Made by a program: the position numbers and the translations under genes. DNA of 25,798 bases from Verrucomicrobiota bacterium (GTDB lineage: Bacteria > Verrucomicrobiota > Verrucomicrobiia > Chthoniobacterales > UBA10450), in the NCBI GenBank assembly GCA_003219115.1, contig QHPN01000080.1:1-25798 (forward strand), written 5' to 3'. This document shows, piece by piece, positions 7,586-16,616 of the stretch. Numbering within the stretch: position 1 is the first letter of the stretch; the number at the start of each line of letters is the position of its first letter. Below the pieces are notes generated by a model. It made no database searches. It was given only the letters and a program-made list of their open reading frames with translations, and had not been told where the DNA came from.

Positions 7586-8746
7586 ATGGCTGAGCCGTCG
7601 AAAAAGGAAACCGTCGAAGTGGTTCTAAAAAACTGGCGCGCGGAAGTGGAGACAGCGCGAGTTTATCGCGACCTGGCGGAGCGCGAAAGCGACGAAAAAC
7701 GCAAGGCGATTCTCATCCGCATGGCGGAAGCGGAAGAGCGTCATGCCCAGCGTTGGGAACAAAAATTAGGTGATATGGGTCAGCCGATCCCAACATTGAC
7801 TGACACTTTCTGGGCGCGATTCCAGCGACGATTCACGCGTTCACTCGGAACTGACATCGCCATTCGCCGAATGGAGGCAGCCGAGGAAAAGCATGAGCGC
7901 GAATTTTCCGCGCAACGCGACCGTGCGCTCGCGGGCGAGCAGGACGTGCAGGAATTCTTACGCACCAGTGCTCTGGAAGAAAAAGCACACGCTCGCGCGC
8001 TCAATGCCATGGCCGGGCCGGCAAATCCCAAGACCGTTCTGGATACCATTCTAAAACGCGAACGCTGGCACGGGCGCGGTGGCAGTTGGGTCGCGGATGC
8101 AATCTACGGCGTCAACGACGGGCTTGGCGCCGTCTTTGGAATCGTCTCGGGCGTTGCCGGTGCGACCAACAATCAACAGCATTATGTTCTGATCTCCGGT
8201 CTGGCTGGAATGCTCGCGTCGGCTTTGTCGATGGGCGCTGGCGCCTATCTCGCGGTCAAAAGCGAAGGCGAAGTGTACGAAGCCGAAATCGCGCGTGAGA
8301 AAGCCGAGGTCGAAGAGAATCCCGAGGAAGAAATTGAAGAGATGGCGCTTTTTTATCAGCTCCAGGGATTCAGCGCCGAAGAATCGCAAAAAATGGCCGA
8401 ACGCCTGGCGGAAAATCCGGAGCAACTGGTGCAGGCGATGGCGCAAAGCGAGCTCGGTCTTTCCGCGCATCGCTTTCCCAATCCCTGGAAATCGGCGGCG
8501 TCGGCCTCACTTTCCACCGCGGTGGGCGCGTTCATCCCCATCATTCCCTTCTTTTTCATGAGCGGACTGCCGGCGGTGATCGTTGCGTTTGTCGTCAGCA
8601 TCGTCGCGCATTTTGCCGTCGGCGCGGTCAAATCGCTGATCACGATTCGTTCGTGGTGGGCATCGGGTTTTGAAATGACGCTTGTCGGTATCATCGAAGC
8701 GGTCGTGACCTACGGTCTTGGGCTGGCTTTCGGTGCGGCCGTCTAA
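7586..8746 (+). CDS. MbfA-like rubrerythrin-VIT1/CCC1 fusion, probable iron exporter
   Basis: A 386-residue fusion. Residues 1-145 form a ferritin-like (erythrin-vacuolar) domain with iron-ligand candidates Glu20, Glu50-x-x-His53, Glu100 to His103 and Glu132-x-x-His135. Residues about 165-386 are a VIT1/CCC1 membrane domain containing DAIYGVNDGLGAVFGIVSGV and the acidic cytosolic loop (about 225-290) with EAEIAREKAEVEENPEEEIEE and the Asn-Pro-Glu-Gln segment. This is the layout of membrane-bound ferritin A, which exports Fe2+ and protects against iron-derived peroxide stress. A manganese role is possible for VIT-type proteins. The ATG start gives an intact ferritin helix 1. There is no Fur- or Irr-like box I can support, and the gene is probably monocistronic. 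Confidence 0.88.
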   Translation: MAEPSKKETVEVVLKNWRAEVETARVYRDLAERESDEKRKAILIRMAEAEERHAQRWEQKLGDMGQPIPTLTDTFWARFQRRFTRSLGTDIAIRRMEAAEEKHEREFSAQRDRALAGEQDVQEFLRTSALEEKAHARALNAMAGPANPKTVLDTILKRERWHGRGGSWVADAIYGVNDGLGAVFGIVSGVAGATNNQQHYVLISGLAGMLASALSMGAGAYLAVKSEGEVYEAEIAREKAEVEENPEEEIEEMALFYQLQGFSAEESQKMAERLAENPEQLVQAMAQSELGLSAHRFPNPWKSAASASLSTAVGAFIPIIPFFFMSGLPAVIVAFVVSIVAHFAVGAVKSLITIRSWWASGFEMTLVGIIEAVVTYGLGLAFGAAV

Positions 8747-8796
8747 GTCTCGTTAGAAATCCAGCGATTAATGCCCGGCTGTTTGCAACGCGAGCA

Positions 8797-11388
8797 TTAC
8801 TCCGTTCGCAGCGCCAGCATCGGACTAATTCGTGTGACGCGCCGCGCGGGCAGCCAGGTCGCGAACAAGGTCGCGGCCGCGAGCAAGAGGGGAGCAGTGG
8901 AAAATGCAATCGGATCAAGCGCGCCGACCTGATAAAGCATGCCGCTAAGAATTTTTCCCGTCGCGATCGCAAGTAGCAGTCCAATCGCAATCCCGCCGGC
9001 TAACATGAATGACCCTTCGCGCAGAATCATCCATTGTACGGTGTTCGGTCGCGCGCCAAGGGCCATCCGAATTCCGATTTCGCGCGTGCGCCGCGCCACC
9101 GAGTAGGCTTTCACGCCATAAACGCCAACGATCGCCAGCAACAAAGCAAGTCCGCCGAAAACGCTGAAGAGGGTTGCACCGGCGCGAACCGTCCAGAGTT
9201 GGAGATTGGAATCGACGTGTTCCGGATATGTTCTCAGCGAAAGGACAGGCAGGGTCGGATCAATTTCGCGAACAGTGCGTCGAATCGCGTCCGCCATTTG
9301 AGGAACGTTTTCTTTCGTCAGCGCGGGGCATCGTAGAAAGAAATACGCTGCACTTTGAAAGCCGCGCCCGAACGGCACGTAAATCGAACCGCGCGGCTGG
9401 CGCTCGAATAACGCACCGCGCGTTGATGGCACTATGCCGATCACCTCGATCGCTTCGCCGGTCTTAATATTACCCTTGCCTCCCTGACTAATGCCCATGT
9501 TGTCGGGACCGTCACCTTGCGCGCGCGGAGCGTTGTCATCCGCATATTGAACGCGCTGACCGAGCGCGTCACCCTCGGGCCAAAGTTTTCGCGCCAGGGT
9601 TTCGTCGATGATGGCAACGGCTGGCCCTTCACTTTGCGTCGCTTCATTCACCGAGAAAGCGCGTCCGCGCAAAATCGGGAGACCAACGCTGGCGAAATAA
9701 TCGGCGCCCACGCTATGAAAACGTGTCTTGTAGGCGAGACCTTCGGCTGCGTTCGACGGTTTTTGATCCGGCGCTACGTGTACGCCGGCGCGCTGAATTG
9801 CTTTGCCGAGCGACAACATTCCAAACGGTGCGGTTGCCGAGATGCTGACGTGCTGCACTCCAGGCAGCGCGGCCAGGCGATCGCTCAACGCGCGATATGT
9901 TTGCTGAACTTGTGACTGAGCCGCACCCGACAAGCTCGCGTCCACTTCGACCAACAAATCTTTTTCTGCATGCAAACCCGTGTCGAAAGTGGCTGCTTTG
10001 TTGGCACCACGAATGAACAGTGCTGCGGCGGTGAGCAAAGCGAGTGAGAATGCGATTTGTGCAACCACAAGCGGGTTGCGCGGCAAAAAGCGCCAACGGC
10101 GCCGGACTACATCTTCGCCCGCATGTTCTTTCAAATCTTCAATAACCGAGCTGCGCGAGAGTTTCATCGCCGGTCCGAGCGCGAAGCAAACTGTGCCGAG
10201 CAGGCAAAACCCGAAGGTCATCGCCAGCACGGGCAAGCTGGGTCCGCCATTCCACACGACATCGAGAGGCATCAGGCTAGTGACTGATCGCGCCAGCAAG
10301 CCCGAGCACCAAATGCCGAGCATCAATCCGCCAACTCCTCCGAGGAGTGCGAGCAGCAATCCTTCGGTCAATAATTGTCGGACGATCCGCCATCGGCTGC
10401 CGCCGAGTGCGAGACGCAGCGCGATTTCTTTCCGTCGCGCTGTGCCGCGCGCAAGCAGCATATTGGCCAGGTTCAAACAAGCGACCAACAAAACGATCGC
10501 TGCCATTCCCATCAAAAGCGGTGCGATCGCTGCCATATCGCCGTCATCCGGCGGATCATCGCTGATGGAAAAGCGCGATACCGGCGCCGTGGTGAAAGTT
10601 TGATCCTTTTGTTCAACTGGAAACGCTTTCTCTAGATTTCCTGCCAGCGTCTTCAGTGCCGCTTCCGCTGTCACCGCTGTCATGCCCGGCTTGAAGCGTC
10701 CGATCAACATCAAATGCTCGCCATCGCGGCTCGCCAGTGGCTTGCTTTTTTCGGTGGCGAAATTGTTCGCGATTGAATCGTAGGCGCTGAGCGGCACCCA
10801 CACTTCGGGCGAAAATACCATCATCGTGCCGGTAAATGTGTGCGGCAGGATTCCGACTACGGTGCAAGAACGACCGTTGATCAGAATTTGCGATCCGAGA
10901 ACCGAAGGATCGAGATTATGTCTGGCCCAGTAGGAGTAACTTACGATCGCGACGTGGACATCGCGTCCCGGTGTTTCCTCTTCCGGCAAAAAGACGCGGC
11001 CACGTAGTGGCGCGACGCCGAGAACCGCGAAATAATCCGACGAAACAACGTCGGCGAATACACGACGCGTGTTACCTTTTTCGCCGAGTCCGACCATGCC
11101 GACGTTGTGCGCGGCGACGCCGGAGAAAACGGAATTCTGCGCGCGAATATCGGTTAAAGTCGGATAGGAAAAGGCCCGGAAACTCTTCGGGTTCTTTTTG
11201 TCCTGGGAAAAAAGCTGGACGAGCTCATGCGGCTGCGCATAACCGGGCGGCGCGAATAGCATGGTGTGCACAAGACTAAAGACCGCGGTGTTCGCGCCGA
11301 TGCCAAGCGCGAGCACAAGAATAGCAGCGATGGCGAAGCCAGGCGCCTTGATCAACTGACGACACGCGAATCGAAAATCATGAATCAT
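8797..11388 (-). CDS. Orphan MacB/FtsX-type ABC permease with duplicated permease module (ADOP-like)
   Basis: From ATG 11388 the protein has 863 residues: MIHDFRFACRQLIKAPGF, then TM helix 1 with LALGIGANTAVFSLV, a periplasmic MacB core domain, an FtsX domain (about residues 290-400, ALGGSRWRIVRQLLTEG), a second MacB core, and a second FtsX domain ending LPARRVTRISPMLALRTE. This doubled, ATPase-less arrangement is the duplicated-orphan permease type common in Acidobacteriota and Verrucomicrobiota; substrates are unknown. No ATP-binding subunit or PadR regulator is adjacent. The frame is open up to 11556, but that extension runs through the hairpin repeat at 11457-11595, so I choose 11388; ATG 11418 is the alternative. 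A TAATGC/GCATTA dyad (8769-8799) lies at the convergent gene ends. Confidence 0.85.
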   Translation of the reverse strand: MIHDFRFACRQLIKAPGFAIAAILVLALGIGANTAVFSLVHTMLFAPPGYAQPHELVQLFSQDKKNPKSFRAFSYPTLTDIRAQNSVFSGVAAHNVGMVGLGEKGNTRRVFADVVSSDYFAVLGVAPLRGRVFLPEEETPGRDVHVAIVSYSYWARHNLDPSVLGSQILINGRSCTVVGILPHTFTGTMMVFSPEVWVPLSAYDSIANNFATEKSKPLASRDGEHLMLIGRFKPGMTAVTAEAALKTLAGNLEKAFPVEQKDQTFTTAPVSRFSISDDPPDDGDMAAIAPLLMGMAAIVLLVACLNLANMLLARGTARRKEIALRLALGGSRWRIVRQLLTEGLLLALLGGVGGLMLGIWCSGLLARSVTSLMPLDVVWNGGPSLPVLAMTFGFCLLGTVCFALGPAMKLSRSSVIEDLKEHAGEDVVRRRWRFLPRNPLVVAQIAFSLALLTAAALFIRGANKAATFDTGLHAEKDLLVEVDASLSGAAQSQVQQTYRALSDRLAALPGVQHVSISATAPFGMLSLGKAIQRAGVHVAPDQKPSNAAEGLAYKTRFHSVGADYFASVGLPILRGRAFSVNEATQSEGPAVAIIDETLARKLWPEGDALGQRVQYADDNAPRAQGDGPDNMGISQGGKGNIKTGEAIEVIGIVPSTRGALFERQPRGSIYVPFGRGFQSAAYFFLRCPALTKENVPQMADAIRRTVREIDPTLPVLSLRTYPEHVDSNLQLWTVRAGATLFSVFGGLALLLAIVGVYGVKAYSVARRTREIGIRMALGARPNTVQWMILREGSFMLAGGIAIGLLLAIATGKILSGMLYQVGALDPIAFSTAPLLLAAATLFATWLPARRVTRISPMLALRTE

Positions 11389-11456
11389 AATTTCCAATGA
11401 GATGCGGAACGAACGCATGCTGGATTCAGGAATTTTGCTCGACGTGGCGGGCGAAT

Positions 11457-11595
11457 CTGGGGAGCGCGGGCTGCTAGCCCGCAGTTGCCGGCAGCTTGCC
11501 GGCAACATTCGATTACAGGCGCATCGATTTTGAGTCTTTGCAAGCTGTCTCGGCAAGGTGCCGAGACTTGCAGGCTGGGAGCCTGCGCTCCCCGG
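11457..11595. repeat. Compound four-hairpin element, copy 1
   Basis: The outer arms 11459-11467 (GGGGAGCGC) and 11585-11593 pair perfectly over 9 bp, extendable to 11457/11595 with one wobble. Between them lie four perfect hairpins, all with 3-nt loops: 11466-11482 (7-bp stem), 11484-11506 (10 bp), 11547-11567 (9 bp) and 11570-11586 (7 bp). They are arranged as two pairs around a 40-nt unpaired centre. The design matches the element at 18806-18946 although the stem sequences differ. It resembles REP/BIME or MITE-type mobile sequence; no transposase is in the window. Confidence 0.8.
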
Positions 11596-11659
11596 AAAAG
11601 ATTTCGCGGCCCTTCACTCTGATTAGAACAGAGCTGATTCTCTTTTACCGCCAGTCCGG

Positions 11660-11704
11660 CTCGGACCAATCCCAAATCCGAGTCGAAAAATCCCGCTCGC
11701 GGGA
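11660..11704. promoter_or_regulatory. Two dyads upstream of the sigma-54 promoter, candidate enhancer sites
   Basis: CTCGGA (11660-11665) faces TCCGAG (11677-11682), and TCCCGC-TC-GCGGGA spans 11691-11704. They lie about 80-120 bp upstream of the -24 element, the usual position of binding sites for sigma-54 activators. Their assignment as upstream activating sequences is inferred from position and symmetry only. Confidence 0.35.
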
Positions 11705-11781
11705 CGTAATTTTCGAACGCCACTCTTAATGGCGACATCTAAGTCGTGAAATGAGAAATGCTTGCAACTCCGGCTTGTGTT

Positions 11782-11797
11782 TGGCACGGCCGTTGCA
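11782..11797 (+). promoter_or_regulatory. Sigma-54 (-24/-12) promoter
   Basis: TGGCACG (11782-11788), four bases, then TTGCA (11793-11797) matches the sigma-54 consensus TGGCACG-N4-TTGCW exactly, with GG and GC ten bases apart. Initiation would fall near 11808, giving a leader of about 28 nt to the ATG at 11836. The hydrophobic signal peptide begins right at that ATG, which supports both the promoter and the start. An enhancer-binding activator must exist elsewhere; none is in the window. Confidence 0.82.
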
Positions 11798-11835
11798 TAT
11801 GGCTACAGAGAACACTGTCGTTCACTCGTTCAATT

Positions 11836-12585
11836 ATGTACTCAAGACTCACCATTGTTTTTATCGCCTGCGCCCTCACTGCTTCCGCAGTCTGCGCTCA
11901 GAATAAACCACAACTCACGGTTGATGAGTTGGTCGCAAAAAATGTCACCGCAAAAGGTGGCGCCGACGTTCTGCGTGCGCTGCAATCGGTCCGGTTAACC
12001 GGCAAGTTGCTGGTGAACGAAGGCCAGATCCAGCTTGCCTATCTTGAGACCAAGAAACGGCCCGGCGCGATTCGGGACGAAGTCACTCTGCAAGGCATGA
12101 CCGCCATCCAGGCCTACGATGGAGCGCAGGGCTGGAAGGTTTCGCCCTTCCAAGGCCGGAAGGACCCGGAGAAAATGTCGGCCGACGACACCAAATCGTT
12201 GATGGAAGATGCCGACATCGATGGTCCGTTAGTCGATTGGAAAGCAAAGGGCAGCACGGTTGAATATCTCGGGACTGAAGACGTCGACGGAACCCCGGCG
12301 CACAAACTCAAAGTCGTGCGCAAGAACGGTGACGTAACATTTGTTTATCTCGATCCCGATGCGTTCCTAGAGATTCGCAAGATCTCCCAGCGAGTCGAGC
12401 AGGGCGCGCAGGTGGAAGTAGAGACCGATGTGGGCGACTACGAAAAAGTCGCGGGCGTCTATTTGCCGTTTTCGATTGAATCCGGCCGCAAAGGCGGGCC
12501 CGACAAACAGAAAATCGTTATCGACAAAGCGGAGCCAAATGTCTCAATCGATGACACAATTTTTAAATTTCCAACTTCGAAATAA
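11836..12585 (+). CDS. Exported LolA-like (outer-membrane lipoprotein-sorting type) protein
   Basis: A 249-residue protein starting MYSRLTIVFIACALTASAVCAQ, a signal peptide cleaved near AQ-NK. The mature part is a beta-rich LolA/LolB-type fold like the COG2834 proteins: KGGADVLRALQSVRLTGKL, IRDEVTLQGMTAIQAYDGAQGW, GTPAHKLKVVRKNGDVTFVYLDPDAFLEIR, and GVYLPFSIESGRKG. Such proteins sit in the periplasm and bind lipid or lipoprotein ligands. A longer open frame reaches 11758, but those codons lie across the sigma-54 promoter, so the start is placed at 11836. Three bases separate the stop from the next gene, so both form one operon. It is not the housekeeping LolA, since no lol genes accompany it. 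Confidence 0.75.
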   Translation: MYSRLTIVFIACALTASAVCAQNKPQLTVDELVAKNVTAKGGADVLRALQSVRLTGKLLVNEGQIQLAYLETKKRPGAIRDEVTLQGMTAIQAYDGAQGWKVSPFQGRKDPEKMSADDTKSLMEDADIDGPLVDWKAKGSTVEYLGTEDVDGTPAHKLKVVRKNGDVTFVYLDPDAFLEIRKISQRVEQGAQVEVETDVGDYEKVAGVYLPFSIESGRKGGPDKQKIVIDKAEPNVSIDDTIFKFPTSK

Positions 12586-12588
12586 TTT

Positions 12589-15500
12589 ATGCGTTTCTTT
12601 ATCCCTGTTTCTATTTGTCTAATCCTTGTTAGTTCTGTGGCTTTCGGTGCAGATGACGCGCCCTATAACTCCGCCACGATTTCGGGTCTGGGTGTGCGCA
12701 ACATCGGCTCCGCCGCGATGAGCGGACGCATCTCAGCTATCGATGGAAGCCACGAAGCATCGGGGAAAATCACGCTCTTTGTCGGGGCAGCCAGCGGCGG
12801 TGTCTGGAAATCAGACGACAGCGGAACGCGCTATCGACCCGTGTTTGATGAGCAAAATGTGCAATCAATCGGAGCGATCGCGATCGATCCGACGAAGACA
12901 AAAAACGTCTGGGTCGGCACCGGCGAATCGTGGACGCGCAATAGCGTGTCAATCGGCGACGGCATCTACAAATCGACGGACGGCGGCGAGACGTGGAATC
13001 ACGTCGGTTTGGACAAATCAGAGCGGATTGCGCGCATCGCAGTCGATCCGAAAAGCAGCGACACTGTCTTCGCTGCGGCTCCGGGCGCGCTCTGGAGCGA
13101 TTCGCCTGACCGCGGTCTCTACAAAACAACCGACGGAGGGAAGACATGGAAAATCGTCTTAAAGGGCGCGAATCTCTCCACCGGTTGCACCGACGTTGCG
13201 ATCGATCCGGCAAATCCCAAGACGATGTTTGCTTGCATGTGGGATTTCCGGCGCAAAGGCTGGGAGTGTCGTTCGGGAGGCGACGGTCCGGACAAACCTT
13301 CGGCGAGCGGATTGTTCCGTTCGGATGATGGCGGCGAAACCTGGAAAGAGATTACCCCCGATTTAAACAAGGGTTTTCCAAAAAAACCCTACGGTCGGCT
13401 CGCTTTAGCAATTGCGCCTTCGAATTCGAAGCGGGTTTATTGTCTCGTTGAATCGCCCGCGAGCGCACTGTTTGTTTCGGACGATGGCGGCACGACGTGG
13501 GAGCAACGCGACAAAAGCAATTGGATGGTATGGCGTCCGTTCTATTTCGCGCGCCTGGTTGTCGATCCAAAAAATCCGGACCGCATCTTTAAGCCAGACG
13601 GCGCGCTGATTTTGAGCGAAGACGGCGGCAAAAGTTTCGCTGTGGTGGGCGGTTTTCAAGGAAGTCATGGCGACGATCACGACGTTTGGATCGATCCGGT
13701 CAATCCGCAGATTGTCTTTGCGGGCGATGACGGCGGAATGTGGTATTCCTACAACGGCGGCAGCAAATGGTGGAAAGGCGACAACCTTCCCGTCTCGCAG
13801 TTTTATCACGTCAGCGTCGATAATGAAGACCCGTATCGTGTTTACGGCGGCTTGCAGGACAACAGTTCATGGGTCGGCGATTCGCAATATCCGGGCGGCA
13901 TCACCAATCAACGGTGGGAAAATATGTACAACGGTGACGGATTCTGGATGTTCCCCGACCCGGCGGATCCGGACTACATTTATGCCGAGTATCAGGGCGG
14001 CGAAATCGGGCGGGTGAATAGGAATACGCACGAAGCACGCAATATTAAGCCGCGTCCCAACTACAAGGAGAAGCTGCGTTATAACTGGAACACGCCGATC
14101 GCGCTTTCTCCAAACGAGAAAGGAACCGTTTACATTGGCGCACAATTTTTGTTTCGCTCACGCGACCACGGCCAAAATTGGGAGCGCATTTCACCCGATC
14201 TGACAACCAACGATCCGGTCAAGCAAAAGCAGGAGCAATCCGGCGGCGTCACGGTGGACAATTCGTCCGCGGAAATGCACACGACGATTTATTCCATCAG
14301 CGAATCCCCCAAGGACAAAAATCTAATTTGGGTTGGCACTGACGACGGCAATCTACAAATTACCCGCGACGGCGGAAAAAGCTGGAACAACGTCGTCACG
14401 AATGTTCCCGGTCTGGCGAAGAATTCCTGGGTGAACTGGGTGCAGGCCGGCAATTTCGATGCCGGAACTGCCTACGCCGCCTTTGATCGACATACCCTCG
14501 GCGACATGGCGCCGTACGTATTCAAGACGACGGACTACGGCAAAACCTGGACACCGTTAGTCACGGACAAGGATCCGAAAACGGTCCGTGGTTACGCGCA
14601 CGTCATCAAGGAAGATCTGGAAAAGCCCGATCTGCTTTTTCTCGGAACCGAGTTCGGTTTGTGGGTTTCGATCGATGGTGGAAAGACGTGGGCGCAATTC
14701 AAAGGCAATCATTTTCCAGCGGTGGCAGTTCGCGATCTCGCGATTCAACCGCGCGAAAACGATCTCGTTCTGGCCACGCACGGTCGTGGGATTTGGATAG
14801 TAGACGACATCGTGCCGCTCCGAAACCTCACCAGCAGCATAACGTCGCAGGAGGTTGCGTTTGTTAGCGCGCGCCCTGTTCAGCAACGAATTGAAGGCAG
14901 CGGCGGCTGGGCCAATGGTGACGCCGTCTTCGTCGGTGACAATCCGCCCGATGCTGCGGTCATCACTTACTATCAACGCGAGCGCCACATTTTTGGGAAA
15001 TTAAAGATCGAGATCCTCGATTCGACCGGTAACGTGATCGATGAAGTTCCAGCGAGCAAAAGACCGGGATTAAATCGCGTAACCTGGAGCATGCGCGAGA
15101 AACCGCCGCGTGTTCCGCCCGCCGCGCAGATTGCTTTTTCCGGCACCCGCGGTCCGCGTTTTGTTCCTGCCGATTACACCGTTCGCCTAACGAAAAATGG
15201 GAAAGCGACGGAAACGAAACTTACCATCGGGCTCGATCGTCGGGCAAAGTTCAGCGAAGCGGACCGTAAAGCGCAGTTCGATGCGGCAATGAAAGTGCGG
15301 GCGTTATTCGATGAAGAAAGTGCGTTAATGGATCGCATCGTGGCTCTGCGCGGTGTGCTTGCGAAAACTGGAACTGCCTTGCCAGAGTCTGATCCATTAA
15401 AGAAGAACGTGACCGACTTCGATGGCAAAGTTGACGCGGTGCGTAAACAGATTGTGGCGACGAAAGAAGGCGGCGCCATTACAGGCGAGGAACGCCTGCG

Positions 15501-15822
15501 CGAACATACCGATCAACTCTACGGCGCGATTTTGAGCTACGAAGGCAAGCCGGGCGACTACCAGCTTGCCTACATTGAAGCGTTGAAACGCGAACTCGCC
15601 GACGCCACGAACGAATTCGCCGGCCTCGTCGACAAAGATCTGCCTGCGCTTAACGACGCCCTCAAAGCCAAAAACCAACCGACCATCTCGCCTCCACCAG
15701 AAAAGGTCGCCGTCGACGAAGACGCCGAGCATTTTGCCAGCGGCGGGGGAAATCGGTCAGGCGATCCCGATGCGGTTGCGACGAAAATCGGCCTTCCCGC
15801 TGATTTTCGTGTTTTGCATTGA
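12589..15822 (+). CDS. Exported Asp-box (BNR/VPS10-like) beta-propeller protein
   Basis: 1077 residues. A signal peptide (1-20, ending VAFGAD) precedes one or two beta-propellers with repeated Asp-boxes of the form SxDxGxTW. Clear copies are at about 129-136 (STDGGETW), 180-187 (TTDGGKTW), 245-252 and 297-304, with further ones to about residue 700 (TRDGGKSW, TTDYGKTW, SIDGGKTW). The last quarter has an Ig-like strand region around NRVTWSMREKPPR and a charged helical tail. Related proteins are annotated as VPS10-domain, sortilin-like or glycosyl-hydrolase-like, and their function is unsettled; no catalytic residues can be assigned. It is the second gene of the sigma-54 operon behind the LolA-like protein, which suggests joint envelope or secretion work. 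Confidence 0.85.
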   Translation: MRFFIPVSICLILVSSVAFGADDAPYNSATISGLGVRNIGSAAMSGRISAIDGSHEASGKITLFVGAASGGVWKSDDSGTRYRPVFDEQNVQSIGAIAIDPTKTKNVWVGTGESWTRNSVSIGDGIYKSTDGGETWNHVGLDKSERIARIAVDPKSSDTVFAAAPGALWSDSPDRGLYKTTDGGKTWKIVLKGANLSTGCTDVAIDPANPKTMFACMWDFRRKGWECRSGGDGPDKPSASGLFRSDDGGETWKEITPDLNKGFPKKPYGRLALAIAPSNSKRVYCLVESPASALFVSDDGGTTWEQRDKSNWMVWRPFYFARLVVDPKNPDRIFKPDGALILSEDGGKSFAVVGGFQGSHGDDHDVWIDPVNPQIVFAGDDGGMWYSYNGGSKWWKGDNLPVSQFYHVSVDNEDPYRVYGGLQDNSSWVGDSQYPGGITNQRWENMYNGDGFWMFPDPADPDYIYAEYQGGEIGRVNRNTHEARNIKPRPNYKEKLRYNWNTPIALSPNEKGTVYIGAQFLFRSRDHGQNWERISPDLTTNDPVKQKQEQSGGVTVDNSSAEMHTTIYSISESPKDKNLIWVGTDDGNLQITRDGGKSWNNVVTNVPGLAKNSWVNWVQAGNFDAGTAYAAFDRHTLGDMAPYVFKTTDYGKTWTPLVTDKDPKTVRGYAHVIKEDLEKPDLLFLGTEFGLWVSIDGGKTWAQFKGNHFPAVAVRDLAIQPRENDLVLATHGRGIWIVDDIVPLRNLTSSITSQEVAFVSARPVQQRIEGSGGWANGDAVFVGDNPPDAAVITYYQRERHIFGKLKIEILDSTGNVIDEVPASKRPGLNRVTWSMREKPPRVPPAAQIAFSGTRGPRFVPADYTVRLTKNGKATETKLTIGLDRRAKFSEADRKAQFDAAMKVRALFDEESALMDRIVALRGVLAKTGTALPESDPLKKNVTDFDGKVDAVRKQIVATKEGGAITGEERLREHTDQLYGAILSYEGKPGDYQLAYIEALKRELADATNEFAGLVDKDLPALNDALKAKNQPTISPPPEKVAVDEDAEHFASGGGNRSGDPDAVATKIGLPADFRVLH

Positions 15823-15842
15823 TCGCAGATCCCTCGCATAAT
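15814..15842 (+). promoter_or_regulatory. Candidate sigma-70 promoter of the tRNA gene
   Basis: TTGCAT (15814-15819) and CATAAT (15837-15842) are separated by 17 bases. This places initiation near 15849, about 12 nt before the tRNA. The -35 box overlaps the stop of the upstream gene. The same bases can form a hairpin GCAGAT/ATCTGC (15825-15830 / 15841-15846), an alternative reading as a weak terminator. Confidence 0.4.
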
Positions 15843-15860
15843 CTGCAAGTCCGATCATTC

Positions 15861-15933
15861 GGGGGTATAGCTCAGTTGGTAGAGCGTCTCGTTCGCAATG
15901 AGAAGGTCAGGGGTTCGAATCCCCTTACCTCCA
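15861..15933 (+). tRNA. tRNA-Ala (anticodon CGC)
   Basis: A full cloverleaf of 73 nt can be drawn. The acceptor is GGGGGTA with TACCTCC, including the G3-U70 wobble that is the alanine identity element, and A73 is the discriminator. The D stem is GCTC/GAGC with loop AGTTGGTA, the anticodon stem is TCTCG/TGAGA with loop TTCGCAA (anticodon CGC, reads GCG), the variable loop is AGGTC, and the T arm is AGGGG-TTCGAAT-CCCCT. CCA is not encoded; CGCC follows. Confidence 0.95.
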
Positions 15934-16098
15934 CGCCGATTAATCTACTCCGACTCGGCAAGCCAGCCTGACTGATGCATTGCGCGTTTCTCGCCTTGAT
16001 ACATCTTTGCGGTTCTCTTTTGAATTATTCCGGCGTCGAGGTGGGTCGGTAACGAACGAAATTTGATCAACGTTGTAACTGGGTGACTGTATCAACGC

Positions 16099-16605
16099 AT
16101 GAAATGGGAAAACCCTTTAATTATCGGCGCAATCTTCGCGGTTGTTGCGATCTGCTTGCCGACGCGAAGTGATGCCAAAGCAAAAGGCTCGCCGTCGCCG
16201 GATGCTGAGAGCTCTGCGGCTTCCACCGCCGATACATCAGCTGCGGCGGGTGGCAAAATGCGAGCGACTTCGTTTAAGGGCTTGATTGCGTCGGTGGATG
16301 ACAAAGCGAAGACCTTTACCATCGCGGGAAAGGACAACTCGCGTGTGCTTAAGATCACCGACAAGACGATCATCACCAAGAGTGGCCAGCCGGCAACGAT
16401 GAAGGAGGTAGTTGCGAATGAGGAAGTGAGAGGTTCGTATTACAAAATGCCGGATGGTTCGATGGAGGCAAAGATGGTGAAACTTGGGCCGTTGACCGAA
16501 GCGGAGAAGGCGGAAAGGGAAGCGCGGAAAGCGAAACGCGAGGAAAAGAAAGCGGGAATTTCGCCGGCAGCTTCGGTCTCACCGTCGGTCAGTCCGAGTA
16601 CGTAA
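16099..16605 (+). CDS. Small exported protein with beta-barrel-like core and charged tail
   Basis: 168 residues with a signal peptide (about 1-25, PLIIGAIFAVVAICLP then SDAKAKG), a Ser/Ala-rich linker (about 30-52), and a compact domain (about 55-128). That domain contains FKGLIASVDDKAKTFTIAG, LKITDKTIITKSG and VRGSYYKMPDGSMEAKMVKLG, resembling the small OB-like/DUF5666-type domains seen in many exported proteins. A strongly charged helix follows (AEKAEREARKAKREEKK), then a Ser/Pro tail. The likely location is the periplasm. I do not recognise a defined function. The ATG is preceded by TATCAACGC with no clear ribosome-binding site. It stands between the tRNA and the structured-RNA candidate. 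Confidence 0.7.
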   Translation: MKWENPLIIGAIFAVVAICLPTRSDAKAKGSPSPDAESSAASTADTSAAAGGKMRATSFKGLIASVDDKAKTFTIAGKDNSRVLKITDKTIITKSGQPATMKEVVANEEVRGSYYKMPDGSMEAKMVKLGPLTEAEKAEREARKAKREEKKAGISPAASVSPSVSPST

Positions 16606-16616
16606 GGGATCACAGT

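Noticed and set aside
11389..11556. N-terminal extension of the FtsX/MacB-type permease
   Set aside because: It would translate through the compound hairpin repeat. The family N-terminus begins at the ATG at 11388.
11758..11835. Longer start for the LolA-like protein
   Set aside because: The codons overlap the sigma-54 promoter and precede the signal peptide.
12743..14017. Alternate-frame open frames within the Asp-box gene
   Set aside because: The repeated Asp-boxes and continuous family signature are in the main frame; the others have no recognisable motif.
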